In this document: positions 11,135-20,618 of the stretch, piece by piece
How positions within the stretch are numbered: the stretch's first letter is position 1
How the letters are laid out: every line of letters starts with the position of its first letter
NCBI GenBank assembly: GCA_021838445.1
Contig: JAKCDU010000007.1
Coordinates: 46,970-110,969 of the forward strand
Length of the DNA: 64,000 nt
Direction: 5' to 3'
Source: Actinomycetes bacterium
Lineage (GTDB): Bacteria; Actinomycetota; Acidimicrobiia; Acidimicrobiales; Palsa-688
Translations under genes and position numbers: made by a program
Notes under the pieces: generated by a model
The model's database searches: none
What the model was told of the DNA's origin: nothing
What the model saw: the letters and a program-made list of their open reading frames with translations, nothing else

Positions 11135-11647
11135 TCACTCCCAGATGTCGTCTCCGTAGGGCCGGCGTCGGGACGGCGCCGCCTCCTGCTTCCAGACCAT
11201 CAGGCGGCGGCGGAAGTAGCAGACCTCCTCGCCGCGCTGGTTGAAGCCCTTGGTCTCGACGGTCACTACGCCCCGATCGGGCTTGGAGCGGGACTCCTGC
11301 TTCTCGATCACCCGCGTCTCGGCATAAATGGTGTCCCCGTGGAAGGTCGGGCGCTTGTGGGTGAGCTGCTCGACCTCCAGATTGGCGATACACGAGCCGC
11401 TGACGTCGGGAACACTCATGCCGAGCACCACGCTGTAGACCAGGTTGCCGACCACAACGTTGCGGCCATGAACGGTTTCGTGCTCAGCGAACCAGGCATT
11501 GGTGTGCAGCGGGTGGTGGTTCATCGTGATCATGCAGAACAGGTGATCGTCGTATTCGGTGATGGTCTTGCCGGGCCAGTGGCGGTAGATGTCGCCGGGC
11601 TCGAAGTCCTCGTAGTAGCGGCCGAAGGGGCGGTCATGTGTCGTCAT
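11135..11647 (-). CDS. MaoC-like dehydratase (hotdog fold)
   Basis: 170 aa from internal ATG: MTTHDRPFGRYYEDFEPGDIYRHWPGKTITEYDDHLFCMITMNHHPLHTN... Confidence 0.88.
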   Translation of the reverse strand: MTTHDRPFGRYYEDFEPGDIYRHWPGKTITEYDDHLFCMITMNHHPLHTNAWFAEHETVHGRNVVVGNLVYSVVLGMSVPDVSGSCIANLEVEQLTHKRPTFHGDTIYAETRVIEKQESRSKPDRGVVTVETKGFNQRGEEVCYFRRRLMVWKQEAAPSRRRPYGDDIWE

Positions 11648-11760
11648 CGCCAGCCACGCTAGGCGCCGGTCCCCGCGGCGACGAAGTGCCGCCCTCACTA
11701 CCGGTTCCAGCCACCTGGCCTGGCAACCGCAGCCCCGTCGAGCTTCTAACGTCGCGCCTC

Positions 11761-12447
11761 GTGATCGAACTGGAGCTGCGCAACGACGTCTACCGCCGCC
11801 CGCTGGCCACCGCCCTCGACCGGCTCGGCCTGCGCGAGGGGTGGATCTGCGCCGACGTGGGCGCCGGTGGCGGGGACGTGACCGTGGCTCTGGCCCGCAT
11901 AGTCGGGCGGGACGGGAGGGTCTATGCGGTCGACTCCGACCCGGCACGTCGCGACGAGGTAGCCGAGGTCGCGGCAGCAGCAGCCCAGGCACAGGTGGTC
12001 GCCGTGACCCAGGCGGGGGAAGAGCTCACCCTTCCCGAGCCCCTCGACCTGGCCTTCTGCCGGTTCCTCCTACTGCACGTGCACGACCCAGCAGTGGTTC
12101 TCCGCCGGATGGGTCGGGCCGTCCGCAACGGGGGTTGGGTGGTCGCCCAGGAGCCGGTGACCTCGGCTGGGCGGGTGGATGGCCTGCCCTTGTCCATGCC
12201 TGACGCCCGTCACCCCGATGTGGGCGCGCTGCTACCGGCCCTCGTTCGAGACGCCGGGCTCGAGTTGATCGACGCATGGGCCGAAGCCCCGGCGTGGGCC
12301 GGTCCCTCTCCGGTTTCTGACTACCTGCAAGCCATGACCGACGTCGACCCTGGGGATGTCCCCATACTGCTGCCCCCCCTCGTGACGGTGGTAGCCCGTC
12401 GAACCTCGGGCTTCCACGCCACCGAGAGCAACGCGGACTTCGATTAG
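11761..12447 (+). CDS. SAM-dependent class I methyltransferase
   Basis: ICADVGAGGGDVTVALARIVGRDGRVYAVDSDP motif I/post-I; start site uncertain (ORF opens at 11638). Confidence 0.8.
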   Translation: MIELELRNDVYRRPLATALDRLGLREGWICADVGAGGGDVTVALARIVGRDGRVYAVDSDPARRDEVAEVAAAAAQAQVVAVTQAGEELTLPEPLDLAFCRFLLLHVHDPAVVLRRMGRAVRNGGWVVAQEPVTSAGRVDGLPLSMPDARHPDVGALLPALVRDAGLELIDAWAEAPAWAGPSPVSDYLQAMTDVDPGDVPILLPPLVTVVARRTSGFHATESNADFD

Positions 12448-12474
12448 GACCATCCGGCTGGATAGCCTCGGGGC

Positions 12475-14073
12475 ATGCCCACTGCCGAGCCAGACCTCGC
12501 CGCAGCCGCCGACGCCATCGCCGTGGCCCGCTCCGCCGTGGAGAGGGCCACCCACCACCTGGCCGCCCAGGGACGGGACGCGGCCGACGCCCACCAGGCC
12601 GTGCTCTACGATCTCGCCCACGGCGCCGCCGCCATCGAAACCGCCCGTGCCGCCCTCGACTACGGCTCCCACGGACCGACCGAGGCGGCCCTGGCCGTAG
12701 CCTTCGCCGCCGAGGCGGTATGGGACCTGGCCGGGCGGATACTGGGCCGGGAGCAGTCCTGGGGTCTGGAGCCCGACGCCCTCGATCCGGCCATGCCGGT
12801 GGTGCGCAGCTACCGCCACCCGGGCTTCCTGGCGACACTGGCCGACGTTCCGGGTTCGTCCCATCTCGACGGGGACTTCGATCTCGTCGCGTCCACGTTC
12901 CGTCGCTTCGCCGAGGAGCGGATAGCCCCCGTGGCCGAAGGCATACACCGGCACAACGAGGACATCCCCGAAGACATCATCCGTGGCCTCGGCGAACTGG
13001 GGGCTTTCGGCCTCTCCATCCCGGAGGAGTACGGCGGCTTCGCCACCGGCGGGGAGCACGACTACATGGGCATGGTCATCGCGACAGAAGAACTGTCACG
13101 CGCTTCGCTGGGAGCCGGAGGGTCGCTCATCACCCGGCCGGAGATCCTGGCCCGGGCCCTGCTCAAGGGGGGCACCGAAGAGCAGAAGCGGGCCTGGCTG
13201 CCCCGCCTGGCCACCGGCGAGGTAATGGCCGGGGTCGCCGTCACCGAGCCCGACTACGGGTCCGACGTGGCCGGAATCACCTTCGCCGCCAGCCCGGTGG
13301 TGGACGGCTGGTCCCTCTCCGGCTCCAAGACCTGGTCGACCTTCGCGGCCCGGGCCGACGTGTTGATGGTCCTGGCCCGCACCGATCCCGACCGCAGCAG
13401 GACCCACCGGGGCCTCTCTCTGTTCGTGGTGCCGAAGGAACGAGCCACGGGGCACGGCTTCAGCTTGCGCCAGCCCGGTGGGGGACGTCTGGAAGGACGC
13501 GCCATCGACACCATCGGCTACCGGGGCATGCACTCCTATGAGCTCTCCTTCGACGGGTGGGTCGTTGCTCACGACCACCTGGTCGGGGGTACCGACGGGA
13601 TCGGCCGGGGCTTCTACCTGCAGATGGAGGGCTTCGAGAACGGCCGGCTGCAGACCGCGGCCCGGGCCGTCGGCGTCATGCAGGCGGCCTACGAGGCGGC
13701 CCGCTCATACGCCGAGAGCCGTATCGTGTTCAACCGTCCCATCGCCGAATACCAGCTGACCCGGGTGAAGCTGGGGCGCATGGCGGCCATGATCCAGGCG
13801 TCCCGCCAGTACATGTACGAGGTGGCCCGGCTCATGGCCAAGGGCGAGGGGGCTCTCGAGGCCTCCATGATCAAGGCCTATGTGTGCCGGGCCGCGGAGT
13901 GGGTATCGCGCGAGGCCATGCAGATCCACGGCGGTATGGGATACGCCGAGGAATACGCGGTCAGCCGCCTCTTCGTCGACGCCCGGGTCTTGTCCATATT
14001 CGAAGGAGCCGACGAGACCCTGGCGCTCAAGGTCGTGGGCCGCCGCCTGCTGGAGGCGGCGGCCACGAGCTAG
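12475..14073 (+). CDS. mcd: Acyl-CoA dehydrogenase with long N-terminal extension; probable (2S)-methylsuccinyl-CoA dehydrogenase
   Basis: 532 aa, about 110 aa N-terminal extension before the ACAD fold; GGSLITRPEILARALLKGGTEEQKRAWLPRLATGEVMAGVAVTEPDYGSDVAGI; neighbouring malyl-CoA lyase-like gene. Confidence 0.75.
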   Translation: MPTAEPDLAAAADAIAVARSAVERATHHLAAQGRDAADAHQAVLYDLAHGAAAIETARAALDYGSHGPTEAALAVAFAAEAVWDLAGRILGREQSWGLEPDALDPAMPVVRSYRHPGFLATLADVPGSSHLDGDFDLVASTFRRFAEERIAPVAEGIHRHNEDIPEDIIRGLGELGAFGLSIPEEYGGFATGGEHDYMGMVIATEELSRASLGAGGSLITRPEILARALLKGGTEEQKRAWLPRLATGEVMAGVAVTEPDYGSDVAGITFAASPVVDGWSLSGSKTWSTFAARADVLMVLARTDPDRSRTHRGLSLFVVPKERATGHGFSLRQPGGGRLEGRAIDTIGYRGMHSYELSFDGWVVAHDHLVGGTDGIGRGFYLQMEGFENGRLQTAARAVGVMQAAYEAARSYAESRIVFNRPIAEYQLTRVKLGRMAAMIQASRQYMYEVARLMAKGEGALEASMIKAYVCRAAEWVSREAMQIHGGMGYAEEYAVSRLFVDARVLSIFEGADETLALKVVGRRLLEAAATS

Positions 14074-14077
14074 GGGC

Positions 14078-14121
14078 GGCCCTCAGCTGGCCCTCAGCTG
14101 GCCCTCAGCTGGCCCTCAGCT
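14078..14121. repeat. Tandem repeat, four perfect copies of 11-bp ggccctcagct
   Basis: Read directly: (ggccctcagct)x4; the fourth copy contains the stop codon of the minus-strand gene (tca at 14116-14118). Confidence 0.95.
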
Positions 14122-15054
14122 AGCGCTACGGGTCCGGCCCGCCCGCTGACCCTTGCGTACCAACATCTCGGCCACCTTCCGGGATGCCTCGTCGATCATC
14201 TCGTCTCCGAACATGACAGCACCCTTGCGATCGCCCTCGGTGGCTTGCCGATAGGAGTCGAGCACGTCCCACGCCTTGTCAAACTGCTCCTGGGTCGGCG
14301 AGAACACCTCGTTCACGATCGGAATCTGATCGGGGTGGAGGCTCCACTTGCCGTCGAACCCGAGTATCTGGCTGCGCCGGGCGTAGTCCCGGAAGCCCTC
14401 CGGATCGCGGACCTTGACGTACGGGCCGTCTATGACCTGAAGCCCGGTCGCCCGGCCGGCCATCAGGATCTTCATGAACACGTAGTGGAAGTAGTCGCCG
14501 GGGTAGTCCGGGATCTGAAGGCCACCTGACAGGGACGGCATTCCCATCGATGCCGACATGTCCACCGGGCCGAGAATCACCGTCTCGAGGCGCGGGGATG
14601 CCGAGCAGATCTCCTCGACGTTGATCAGGCCCTGGGCCGTCTCGATCTGGGCTTCGATACCGATGTGACCGGTCGGAAGCCCGTGGTTGATCTCCACCTG
14701 CGTCAGGAGCAGGTCCATGGCCACCACCTGCGCCGCCGACTGCACCTTGGGCAGCATGATCTCGTCGAGTCGCTCGCCCGCCTGGCCCACGACCTCGATG
14801 ACGTCCCCGTAGGTCCAGCGGGTGTCCCAGGCGTTGACCCTCACGCACAGCACCGCGTCGCCCCAGTCCTGCTCGCGTATGGCTTTCACCACCCGCGCCC
14901 TACTCTCCTCCTTCTCCAGGGGTGCGACCGCATCCTCGAGGTCGAGGAAGTACATGTCGGCTCCGAGGCTGGGGGCCTTGGCCATGAACTTCTCGCTCGA
15001 ACCAGGCACGGCGTGGCAGGAACGGCGAGGGAGGGTACGCGAGCGGGCGGACAT
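14116..15054 (-). CDS. HpcH/HpaI-type CoA ester lyase, probable L-malyl-CoA/beta-methylmalyl-CoA lyase
   Basis: 312 aa; RSCHAVPGSSEKFMAKAPSLGADMYFLDLEDAVAPLEKEESR, GIEAQIETAQGLINVEEI, KWSLHPDQI. Confidence 0.85.
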   Translation of the reverse strand: MSARSRTLPRRSCHAVPGSSEKFMAKAPSLGADMYFLDLEDAVAPLEKEESRARVVKAIREQDWGDAVLCVRVNAWDTRWTYGDVIEVVGQAGERLDEIMLPKVQSAAQVVAMDLLLTQVEINHGLPTGHIGIEAQIETAQGLINVEEICSASPRLETVILGPVDMSASMGMPSLSGGLQIPDYPGDYFHYVFMKILMAGRATGLQVIDGPYVKVRDPEGFRDYARRSQILGFDGKWSLHPDQIPIVNEVFSPTQEQFDKAWDVLDSYRQATEGDRKGAVMFGDEMIDEASRKVAEMLVRKGQRAGRTRSAS

Positions 15055-15064
15055 GGCCCGGATG

Positions 15065-16312
15065 CTACGAGCTACCGCCCTCTGAAACCAGTTGATCAGG
15101 AATCAACTGCTCGCTGATCAGGCGCTCGAAGCGGGCTGCATCGCCGCCGACGAAGTCGCGACAAAGCCGGAAGCCATCGATGTAACAGAACTGGTAGGCG
15201 CGCCAGGTGGGATCGGTGAGAAACTGAACCGACTTGTCGGCCCGCGCCGCCGGCCGCAGGGCCCAGCGCTGGAGGTAGAGAGACGCCTGGTCAGGGGACC
15301 ACCCCCTCTCGTGCACTCCGATAGCAGCGTTGCCGACGACTCGGCCCAGCTTCTCCCCGGCGAGCGCGACCTGGGCAGCGACCGCGGCGTCGTAGGGGAT
15401 CCCCAGCGGTTTGAGGTGGGATTCGACCAACTGCTCCGGCCGGGCCCCGGCTATCACCTCCAGGCCGAGATCGGCCAGGCCCTCGGCGATCAGGCACTGA
15501 GGGGTACCCACCAGGAAGATGGCTTCCTCCATCTGGCGTCGCTGCCGGACCAGGCCGGCCTCCTTGCGACTGTGCTCGGTGTGATGACCGGGGTAGGACT
15601 CGTGGGCCACCACGTGGGCCAGCGTCAGCGACAGAATGGGCAGGTCGGTGTTCATGGCGACCCGGCTGCGCAGGTCGCCGAGGTAGTAGTTGAAACCGCT
15701 CCACGGTTTGTCCTGCTCCAACACGAAGTCGACCCGCTCGCCCTCGGGGAGTCCGAACAGCCGCCGGGTGCGGTCGCGGAAGTCCTCGGCGAGGGAGTGA
15801 ATGGCGGCGTCGAGGCGCTCGGGAACCACCACCTGGGCCTCCCGCCAGGTGTTGTACCGATCAGCCAGCGACCCACTGGTGCGGGGCAACACCTCGTCGA
15901 GGCGGCGGTGGGCCTCGGCGAGCTCCTCCTCATCGGTCCAGTTCGGCCTGACCCCGTAGCAGGCCTCGATCTCATCCAGATAGGCGATGTCCTCTCCGGC
16001 CAGCTTCCGGGCGCTCATGTGCAACCCCCGGACCTGGGCGGTGATCCACGCCCGTCGATGGGGGTCGAGCAGACCGTCGGTCTCGAGGTCGGCGAGCAGG
16101 CGGCGGGCGTCGTCCACCAGCACCGACGGTGCTACCGCCGGGGCGGCCGTGACCCCCTCGCTCAGCTCCTTCGGCCCGTAGTAGGCGTCGACGAAACCAT
16201 CCACATGGCGACCGAGCGACAGGCCCAGATGCAGGTAACGCCCGACGATCTGGTCGGCCGCGCTCCAGTCGGACCGCCGTTCGAAGTACTCGAAGTAGCT
16301 GTCACCGCTCAT
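15065..16312 (-). CDS. DUF885 family putative metal-dependent hydrolase
   Basis: 415 aa; HVVAHESYPGHHTEHSRKEAGLV motif typical of DUF885. Confidence 0.85.
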   Translation of the reverse strand: MSGDSYFEYFERRSDWSAADQIVGRYLHLGLSLGRHVDGFVDAYYGPKELSEGVTAAPAVAPSVLVDDARRLLADLETDGLLDPHRRAWITAQVRGLHMSARKLAGEDIAYLDEIEACYGVRPNWTDEEELAEAHRRLDEVLPRTSGSLADRYNTWREAQVVVPERLDAAIHSLAEDFRDRTRRLFGLPEGERVDFVLEQDKPWSGFNYYLGDLRSRVAMNTDLPILSLTLAHVVAHESYPGHHTEHSRKEAGLVRQRRQMEEAIFLVGTPQCLIAEGLADLGLEVIAGARPEQLVESHLKPLGIPYDAAVAAQVALAGEKLGRVVGNAAIGVHERGWSPDQASLYLQRWALRPAARADKSVQFLTDPTWRAYQFCYIDGFRLCRDFVGGDAARFERLISEQLIPDQLVSEGGSS

Positions 16313-16373
16313 AGGCCGACTGCTCCCCGCTCGAGGTCCTCGTTCCCGATCCCAACCCGACCAGCCCGGCGGC

Positions 16374-17180
16374 TCAACCGGCCACCCGGAACAACTCCGG
16401 AGCAGCCGGACAGGTCGCCGCCGCCAGCCCCTCAGCCGTCTCGACGACGCCGCCCGGCCCGACGACCTGGCTCACCAGGGCGGCGGGGACCACTTCGGCC
16501 GACCGGTACCACGGCTCCTCCCCCGAGCCGTCCAGTCGCGAAACCAGGGCATCCCACAGCTGGACGGGGAGCACGCGCCCGACCGCCGTCACGGCCCACA
16601 CCGGCACCTGCTGATGGCAGGCCACGGCGGCCGCCGCCAGCGACCCGGGGACGGCCAGGACGCCGGCCGGCCCGGCGGCGCACGCCTCCACGATCACCAG
16701 GTCGGCGACCACCGCCGCGGTGGCCGCCCCCGACTCGGGTACGAGCTGGACCTCGTGGTCGCGCTCGGCCAGGCGCCGGGCCAGGTGCGCCCCCTCACCC
16801 CGCCAGTCGACGACCAGCACCTCCACGTCCCCGCGACGTCGTAGGGCGTCGGTCACCACGTCGGGCCAGCCGATGACCACCACCGTCGCCGAGTCGGGCA
16901 AGGCGTCGGCCAGATGTACCGAGGTGCGGTCCTCCTCGAGCTCCTCGGCGGCCCGACGGCCGGCAGCGGCCGGGTCCTCCTCCCGGAGCATCCGCGCCGA
17001 GAGCCACCACACCGGACCGGCCTCCACGTGGCGGTCAACCAGGCGTCGGCAGGCCGGGACCAGCCCGGCGGGCTGCGATGCGGCCATCTGGACGAGGGCC
17101 GCGGCCGCCTCGCAGGCCACTACCGCAGGATCGGCTCCAGTCGCTCGGGCGACGTAGCGCAGGTGCTCTATCGGGTGCAT
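16374..17180 (-). CDS. eIF-2B alpha/beta/delta-like (ribose-1,5-bisphosphate isomerase-like) protein
   Basis: 268 aa; DVEVLVVDWRGEGAHLARRLAERDHEVQLVPESGAATAAVVADLVIVEACAAGPAGVLAVPGSLAAAAVACHQQVPVWAV resembles the IF-2B-like C-terminal fold. Confidence 0.6.
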   Translation of the reverse strand: MHPIEHLRYVARATGADPAVVACEAAAALVQMAASQPAGLVPACRRLVDRHVEAGPVWWLSARMLREEDPAAAGRRAAEELEEDRTSVHLADALPDSATVVVIGWPDVVTDALRRRGDVEVLVVDWRGEGAHLARRLAERDHEVQLVPESGAATAAVVADLVIVEACAAGPAGVLAVPGSLAAAAVACHQQVPVWAVTAVGRVLPVQLWDALVSRLDGSGEEPWYRSAEVVPAALVSQVVGPGGVVETAEGLAAATCPAAPELFRVAG

Positions 17181-17208
17181 CGCTCCCGTTGTAGCGCGTC
17201 CAGCCGCC

Positions 17209-17712
17209 CTAGTGACCCGGTTTGAACACCATCAGGTACACCGCTCCTATCACCAGGATGTTGAACGCACCCCAGCCGAGGTTGACCCGCCGCTCCATTC
17301 TCTGCAGTTCCATGGCGTCCGGCGCCCTGGTCTCAGCGCTCTCACCGGGTCCCATCGGCTTCTCGAGCTTTTGGACCAGGGCCGTGTAGCGACGCTGGTT
17401 GGGCCGGATCCAGCCGTGGAGGATGCCCACATCGACGACGGCTACCGCCAGGGCAGCCGAGACCCACGCCTGTCCGAAGCCATACTGCTTGTGACTCGAG
17501 CCCACGGCGGCGATCCCGAACAGGATCGCCGCGTAAACCAGCGCCTCAGCCAAACCAGACACCATTTTGTTGATTTCGAGTACCGCGCTCGTTCCCCCAC
17601 CGCTGCGACGCTGAGCCAGGCTCAGGTACAGCCCGTTGTAGGCCAACGCCCCGAACCCTGCGACGACGCATACGAGGTGCAGCACGACTAGGACGTTGAA
17701 GCCGGTTCCCAT
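17209..17712 (-). CDS. Integral membrane protein, DUF2269-like
   Basis: 167 aa from internal ATG; MGTGFNVLVVLHLVCVVAGFGALAYNGLYLSLAQRR and further TM helices. Confidence 0.6.
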   Translation of the reverse strand: MGTGFNVLVVLHLVCVVAGFGALAYNGLYLSLAQRRSGGGTSAVLEINKMVSGLAEALVYAAILFGIAAVGSSHKQYGFGQAWVSAALAVAVVDVGILHGWIRPNQRRYTALVQKLEKPMGPGESAETRAPDAMELQRMERRVNLGWGAFNILVIGAVYLMVFKPGH

Positions 17713-17800
17713 CGCGGCGAAGGTAGCCGCGCCGCCCCCCGGGCGCCCATCCCGACCGGCGCCCGGCCCCTCCAACACCCACCGGTCCACCACCCACCGG

Positions 17801-17962
17801 CGCCCGGCTCAGCCCTGCGCCCTGCGCCCTGCGCCCCGGCTCAACCCTGCGCCCCGGCTCAACCCTGCGCCCCGGCTCAACCCAGCGCCCCGGCTCAACC
17901 CTGCGCCCGGCTCAACCCAGCGCCCGGCTCAACCCAGCGCCCGGCTCAACCCAGCGCCCGCG
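17801..17962. repeat. GC-rich minisatellite, 17/18-bp units (ggctcaaccctgcgcccc variants)
   Basis: ggctcaaccc recurs at 17838, 17856, 17874, 17892, 17909, 17926 and 17943 (spacings 18,18,18,17,17,17). Confidence 0.95.
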
Positions 17963-18069
17963 TCATTCTGTGAACCGGCGGTCGCACCTGTGAACCAGAA
18001 GTGCGACATAGCCGCAGTTTCGGTGCACAGTCGATGATTCTCGTTCACAAAATGAAGCGCGTAAACTAT

Positions 18070-18079
18070 TGTAATTACA
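18070..18079. promoter_or_regulatory. Perfect palindrome TGTAATTACA at the predicted start codon (candidate operator)
   Basis: Perfect 10-bp palindrome in an unusually AT-rich patch immediately before ATG at 18079. Confidence 0.4.
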
Positions 18080-19041
18080 TGAAAAATACTAATCGGCAGA
18101 CCGAGCGACTCATGAGGGACCAGCATTCCCTCATAACTCGCCACCAAGCCCTGTCCCTGGGTCTGTCCCCTGCCGCGATCCGCCACTACCTCGACGCCGG
18201 CCGCTGGGAGAAGATCCATCCCGGCGTCTACACCATCCCCAGCGCCGCCCCAACCCCCGAACGGGACCTCCTCGCGGCATGTCTGGGAGCCGGACCCCGC
18301 TCCGTAGCTTCCCACCGTTCAGCAGCGTGGCTGCTCAACCTGTACGAGGCTCCTGCCCATCCGGTGGTCACACTCCCATACAGCTCACGCTCGAACCTGC
18401 GCGGCGTGACGGTCCACCGCAGCCGAGACCTCGACCCCGGACGGGTTCTCCTGCGCAGGGGCATCCCCTACACCGACGCCTTGCGAACCCTTACAGACCT
18501 GGCCGGCGAGATGAACGACCCCGAACTGCTCGTGGTGACAGATCGGGCGTTGGCCAACCGCCTTGTCACTACGGGAGGCTTGACCGCGGAGATAGCCCGA
18601 CGATCGGCTCGGGGGCGCCGGGGCCCCACCCGGCTGGCCCGCATGCTCTCGGCCCGTGGGTTCGTCGGAGGGCCGGAGCCGACGGTGCTCGAAGCCATGG
18701 CCATGCGTCTGTTCCTCCGGTGGGGCATACCGGTGCTCGACCGGGAGGTGAGGATCGGCTCGGACGGTCGCTACCGAATCGATTTCCTCATCGCACCTCA
18801 CGTGGTCGTCGAAGTCGACGGATACGCACACCACTGGAGCCCGGAGGACAAGGCCTACGACGATGCCAGGCGCAACCGCTTGAGGGCGAGCGGGCTGGCG
18901 GTCCTCGTCTACGACTGGAGGGCGGTTCGCTTCGAGGAGCGACGTCTAGCCAGCGAGATACTCTCCGCACTGCGCTTGGCCCGCCCATCTGGAGTGGGGG
19001 CCACAACCCCAGACCCGATCCGGGAGGCCCCCACCGCCTGA
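18079..19041 (+). CDS. AbiEi-like antitoxin domain / DUF559 (Vsr-like endonuclease fold) fusion protein
   Basis: N-terminal RDQHSLITRHQALSLGLSPAAIRHYLDAGRWEKIHPGVYTIPSA (AbiEi-type HTH), C-terminal YRIDFLIAPHVVVEVDGYAHHWSPEDKAYDDARRNRLRASGLAVLVYDWRAV (DUF559). Confidence 0.85.
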   Translation: MKNTNRQTERLMRDQHSLITRHQALSLGLSPAAIRHYLDAGRWEKIHPGVYTIPSAAPTPERDLLAACLGAGPRSVASHRSAAWLLNLYEAPAHPVVTLPYSSRSNLRGVTVHRSRDLDPGRVLLRRGIPYTDALRTLTDLAGEMNDPELLVVTDRALANRLVTTGGLTAEIARRSARGRRGPTRLARMLSARGFVGGPEPTVLEAMAMRLFLRWGIPVLDREVRIGSDGRYRIDFLIAPHVVVEVDGYAHHWSPEDKAYDDARRNRLRASGLAVLVYDWRAVRFEERRLASEILSALRLARPSGVGATTPDPIREAPTA

Positions 19042-19125
19042 CCGACACCCGATCCGGGAGGCCCCCACCGCCTGACCGACACCCGATCCGGCCGCCCGCG
19101 ACGTGCGACCGACACCCGGTCCGGG
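19014..19125. repeat. Tandem repeat, 34-bp unit (two perfect copies plus degenerate copies)
   Basis: cccgatccgggaggcccccaccgcctgaccgaca at 19014-19047 and 19048-19081, degenerate cccgatccggccgcc...gaccgaca following; the first copy contains the TGA of the upstream gene. Confidence 0.9.
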
Positions 19126-19140
19126 CGCCGCTCACGCCCC

Positions 19141-20538
19141 TTACTTGACTATGCCGCCCCTGGTCATGGCCTCCACGTCAAGCGCTTTATCCACTTCCTC
19201 CTCACTGAGGAGTCCTCGCTCCAGCACGATCGACCGCAGGTCCTTGTGCTCGGCCACGGAGGCCTTGATCACTTTGGCCGCCTCCTCGTAGCCGATGTAG
19301 GGGTTGAGAGCGGTCCCGATGGAGGGCGACGACAGCGCGTAGGTACGGCAGCGCTCCACGTCGGCCTCAATGCCCACGATGCACTTATCGGCAAATGCCA
19401 CACTCACCGCAGCCAGGAGCCGGATGGACTCGAGCAGGTTGCGGGCGATCACCGGGAGCATGACGTTCAGCTCCAGGTTGCCGGCCGCCCCTCCGAAGGC
19501 CACTGCCGCGTCGTTGCCGATGACCTGGGCCACCACCTGAGATACCGCCTCGGGCAGGACGGGATTCACCTTTCCGGGCATGATCGACGATCCGGGCTGC
19601 AGGTCCGGAATGCGGATCTCGGCCAGACCCGTACGGGGTCCGCTGCCCATCCAGCGGAGGTCGGTGGCGCACTTGTAGAGGGACACCGCGATGGTACGCA
19701 GCACGCCGGATGCCTCGACGAGAGCGTCGCGGGCGCCTTGCGCCTCGAAATGGTCCCGGGCCTCGGTGAGGGGGAGGTCGCGGGACTCAGCCAGCCTCTT
19801 GATCACCCGGGGGGCGAAGGTCTTGGGAGCGTTGATCCCGGTGCCGACGGCTGTGCCGCCGAGGGGCAGTTCGGCGATCCTCGGCAGGCTGGCTTCGAGA
19901 CGCTCGATGCCATGCTCCACCGCAGACGCGTAACCTCCGAACTCCTGGCCGAGGGTGACCGGCGTGGCATCCATGAGATGCGTACGGCCCGACTTGACCA
20001 CCGACTTGAACTCCTTGGCCTTGCGCCGGAGGGCTTTGGCCAAATGCTCGAGGGCGGGTACGAGCGTGTAGCGGATTTCGGTAGCCGCGGCGACATGGAT
20101 CGCCGAGGGAAACACATCGTTGGACGACTGCGAAGCGTTGACGTGGTCGTTGGGATGGACCTTGGCACCGAGGCGTTCCGAGGCCAGAGTGGCGAGCACC
20201 TCGTTCATGTTCATGTTGGTCGAGGTTCCCGAACCGGTCTGGTAGACGTCGATGGGGAACTGGTCGTGCCACTGCCCCGCGGCTACTTCTGCAGCGACGG
20301 TACTGATGGCGTCAGCGATCTTTTTGTCCACCGTCTTGAGGCGGGCATTCTCCTCTGCGGCGGCGCCTTTGATAGCGGCGAGGGCCGAGATCAGGGACCG
20401 CTCCACGGTCGTTCCCGAAATGGGGAAGTTCTCGACGGCCCGTTGGGTCTGGGCCTGCCACTTGGCAGTGGCGGGCACCCGCACTTCCCCCATGGAGTCA
20501 TGTTCGATCCGGAACTGCCCCTGCTGCTCGCTGGTCAT
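19141..20538 (-). CDS. fumC: Class II fumarate hydratase
   Basis: [40 protein letters not shown]; signature [12 protein letters not shown]. Confidence 0.95.
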   Translation of the reverse strand: MTSEQQGQFRIEHDSMGEVRVPATAKWQAQTQRAVENFPISGTTVERSLISALAAIKGAAAEENARLKTVDKKIADAISTVAAEVAAGQWHDQFPIDVYQTGSGTSTNMNMNEVLATLASERLGAKVHPNDHVNASQSSNDVFPSAIHVAAATEIRYTLVPALEHLAKALRRKAKEFKSVVKSGRTHLMDATPVTLGQEFGGYASAVEHGIERLEASLPRIAELPLGGTAVGTGINAPKTFAPRVIKRLAESRDLPLTEARDHFEAQGARDALVEASGVLRTIAVSLYKCATDLRWMGSGPRTGLAEIRIPDLQPGSSIMPGKVNPVLPEAVSQVVAQVIGNDAAVAFGGAAGNLELNVMLPVIARNLLESIRLLAAVSVAFADKCIVGIEADVERCRTYALSSPSIGTALNPYIGYEEAAKVIKASVAEHKDLRSIVLERGLLSEEEVDKALDVEAMTRGGIVK

Positions 20539-20618
20539 ACCCGGACCGTATGCAGACCTGGACGCAGGGGTCAAGACGAGACCGTCCGGCACTCGTGGAC
20601 TGCCGTAGCATCCTGACC

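Noticed and set aside
15092-16876. 594-aa plus-strand ORF
   Set aside because: Antisense to the DUF885 and eIF2B-like genes; composition (PPRPRR-rich tail) looks like a non-coding shadow ORF.
17801-17962. Repeat array considered as CRISPR
   Set aside because: Units are 17-18 bp directly abutting with no unique spacers, and no cas genes are present; it is a minisatellite.
19246-20616. 456-aa plus-strand ORF opposite fumC
   Set aside because: fumC on the other strand is unambiguous ([12 protein letters not shown]); this is a shadow ORF.
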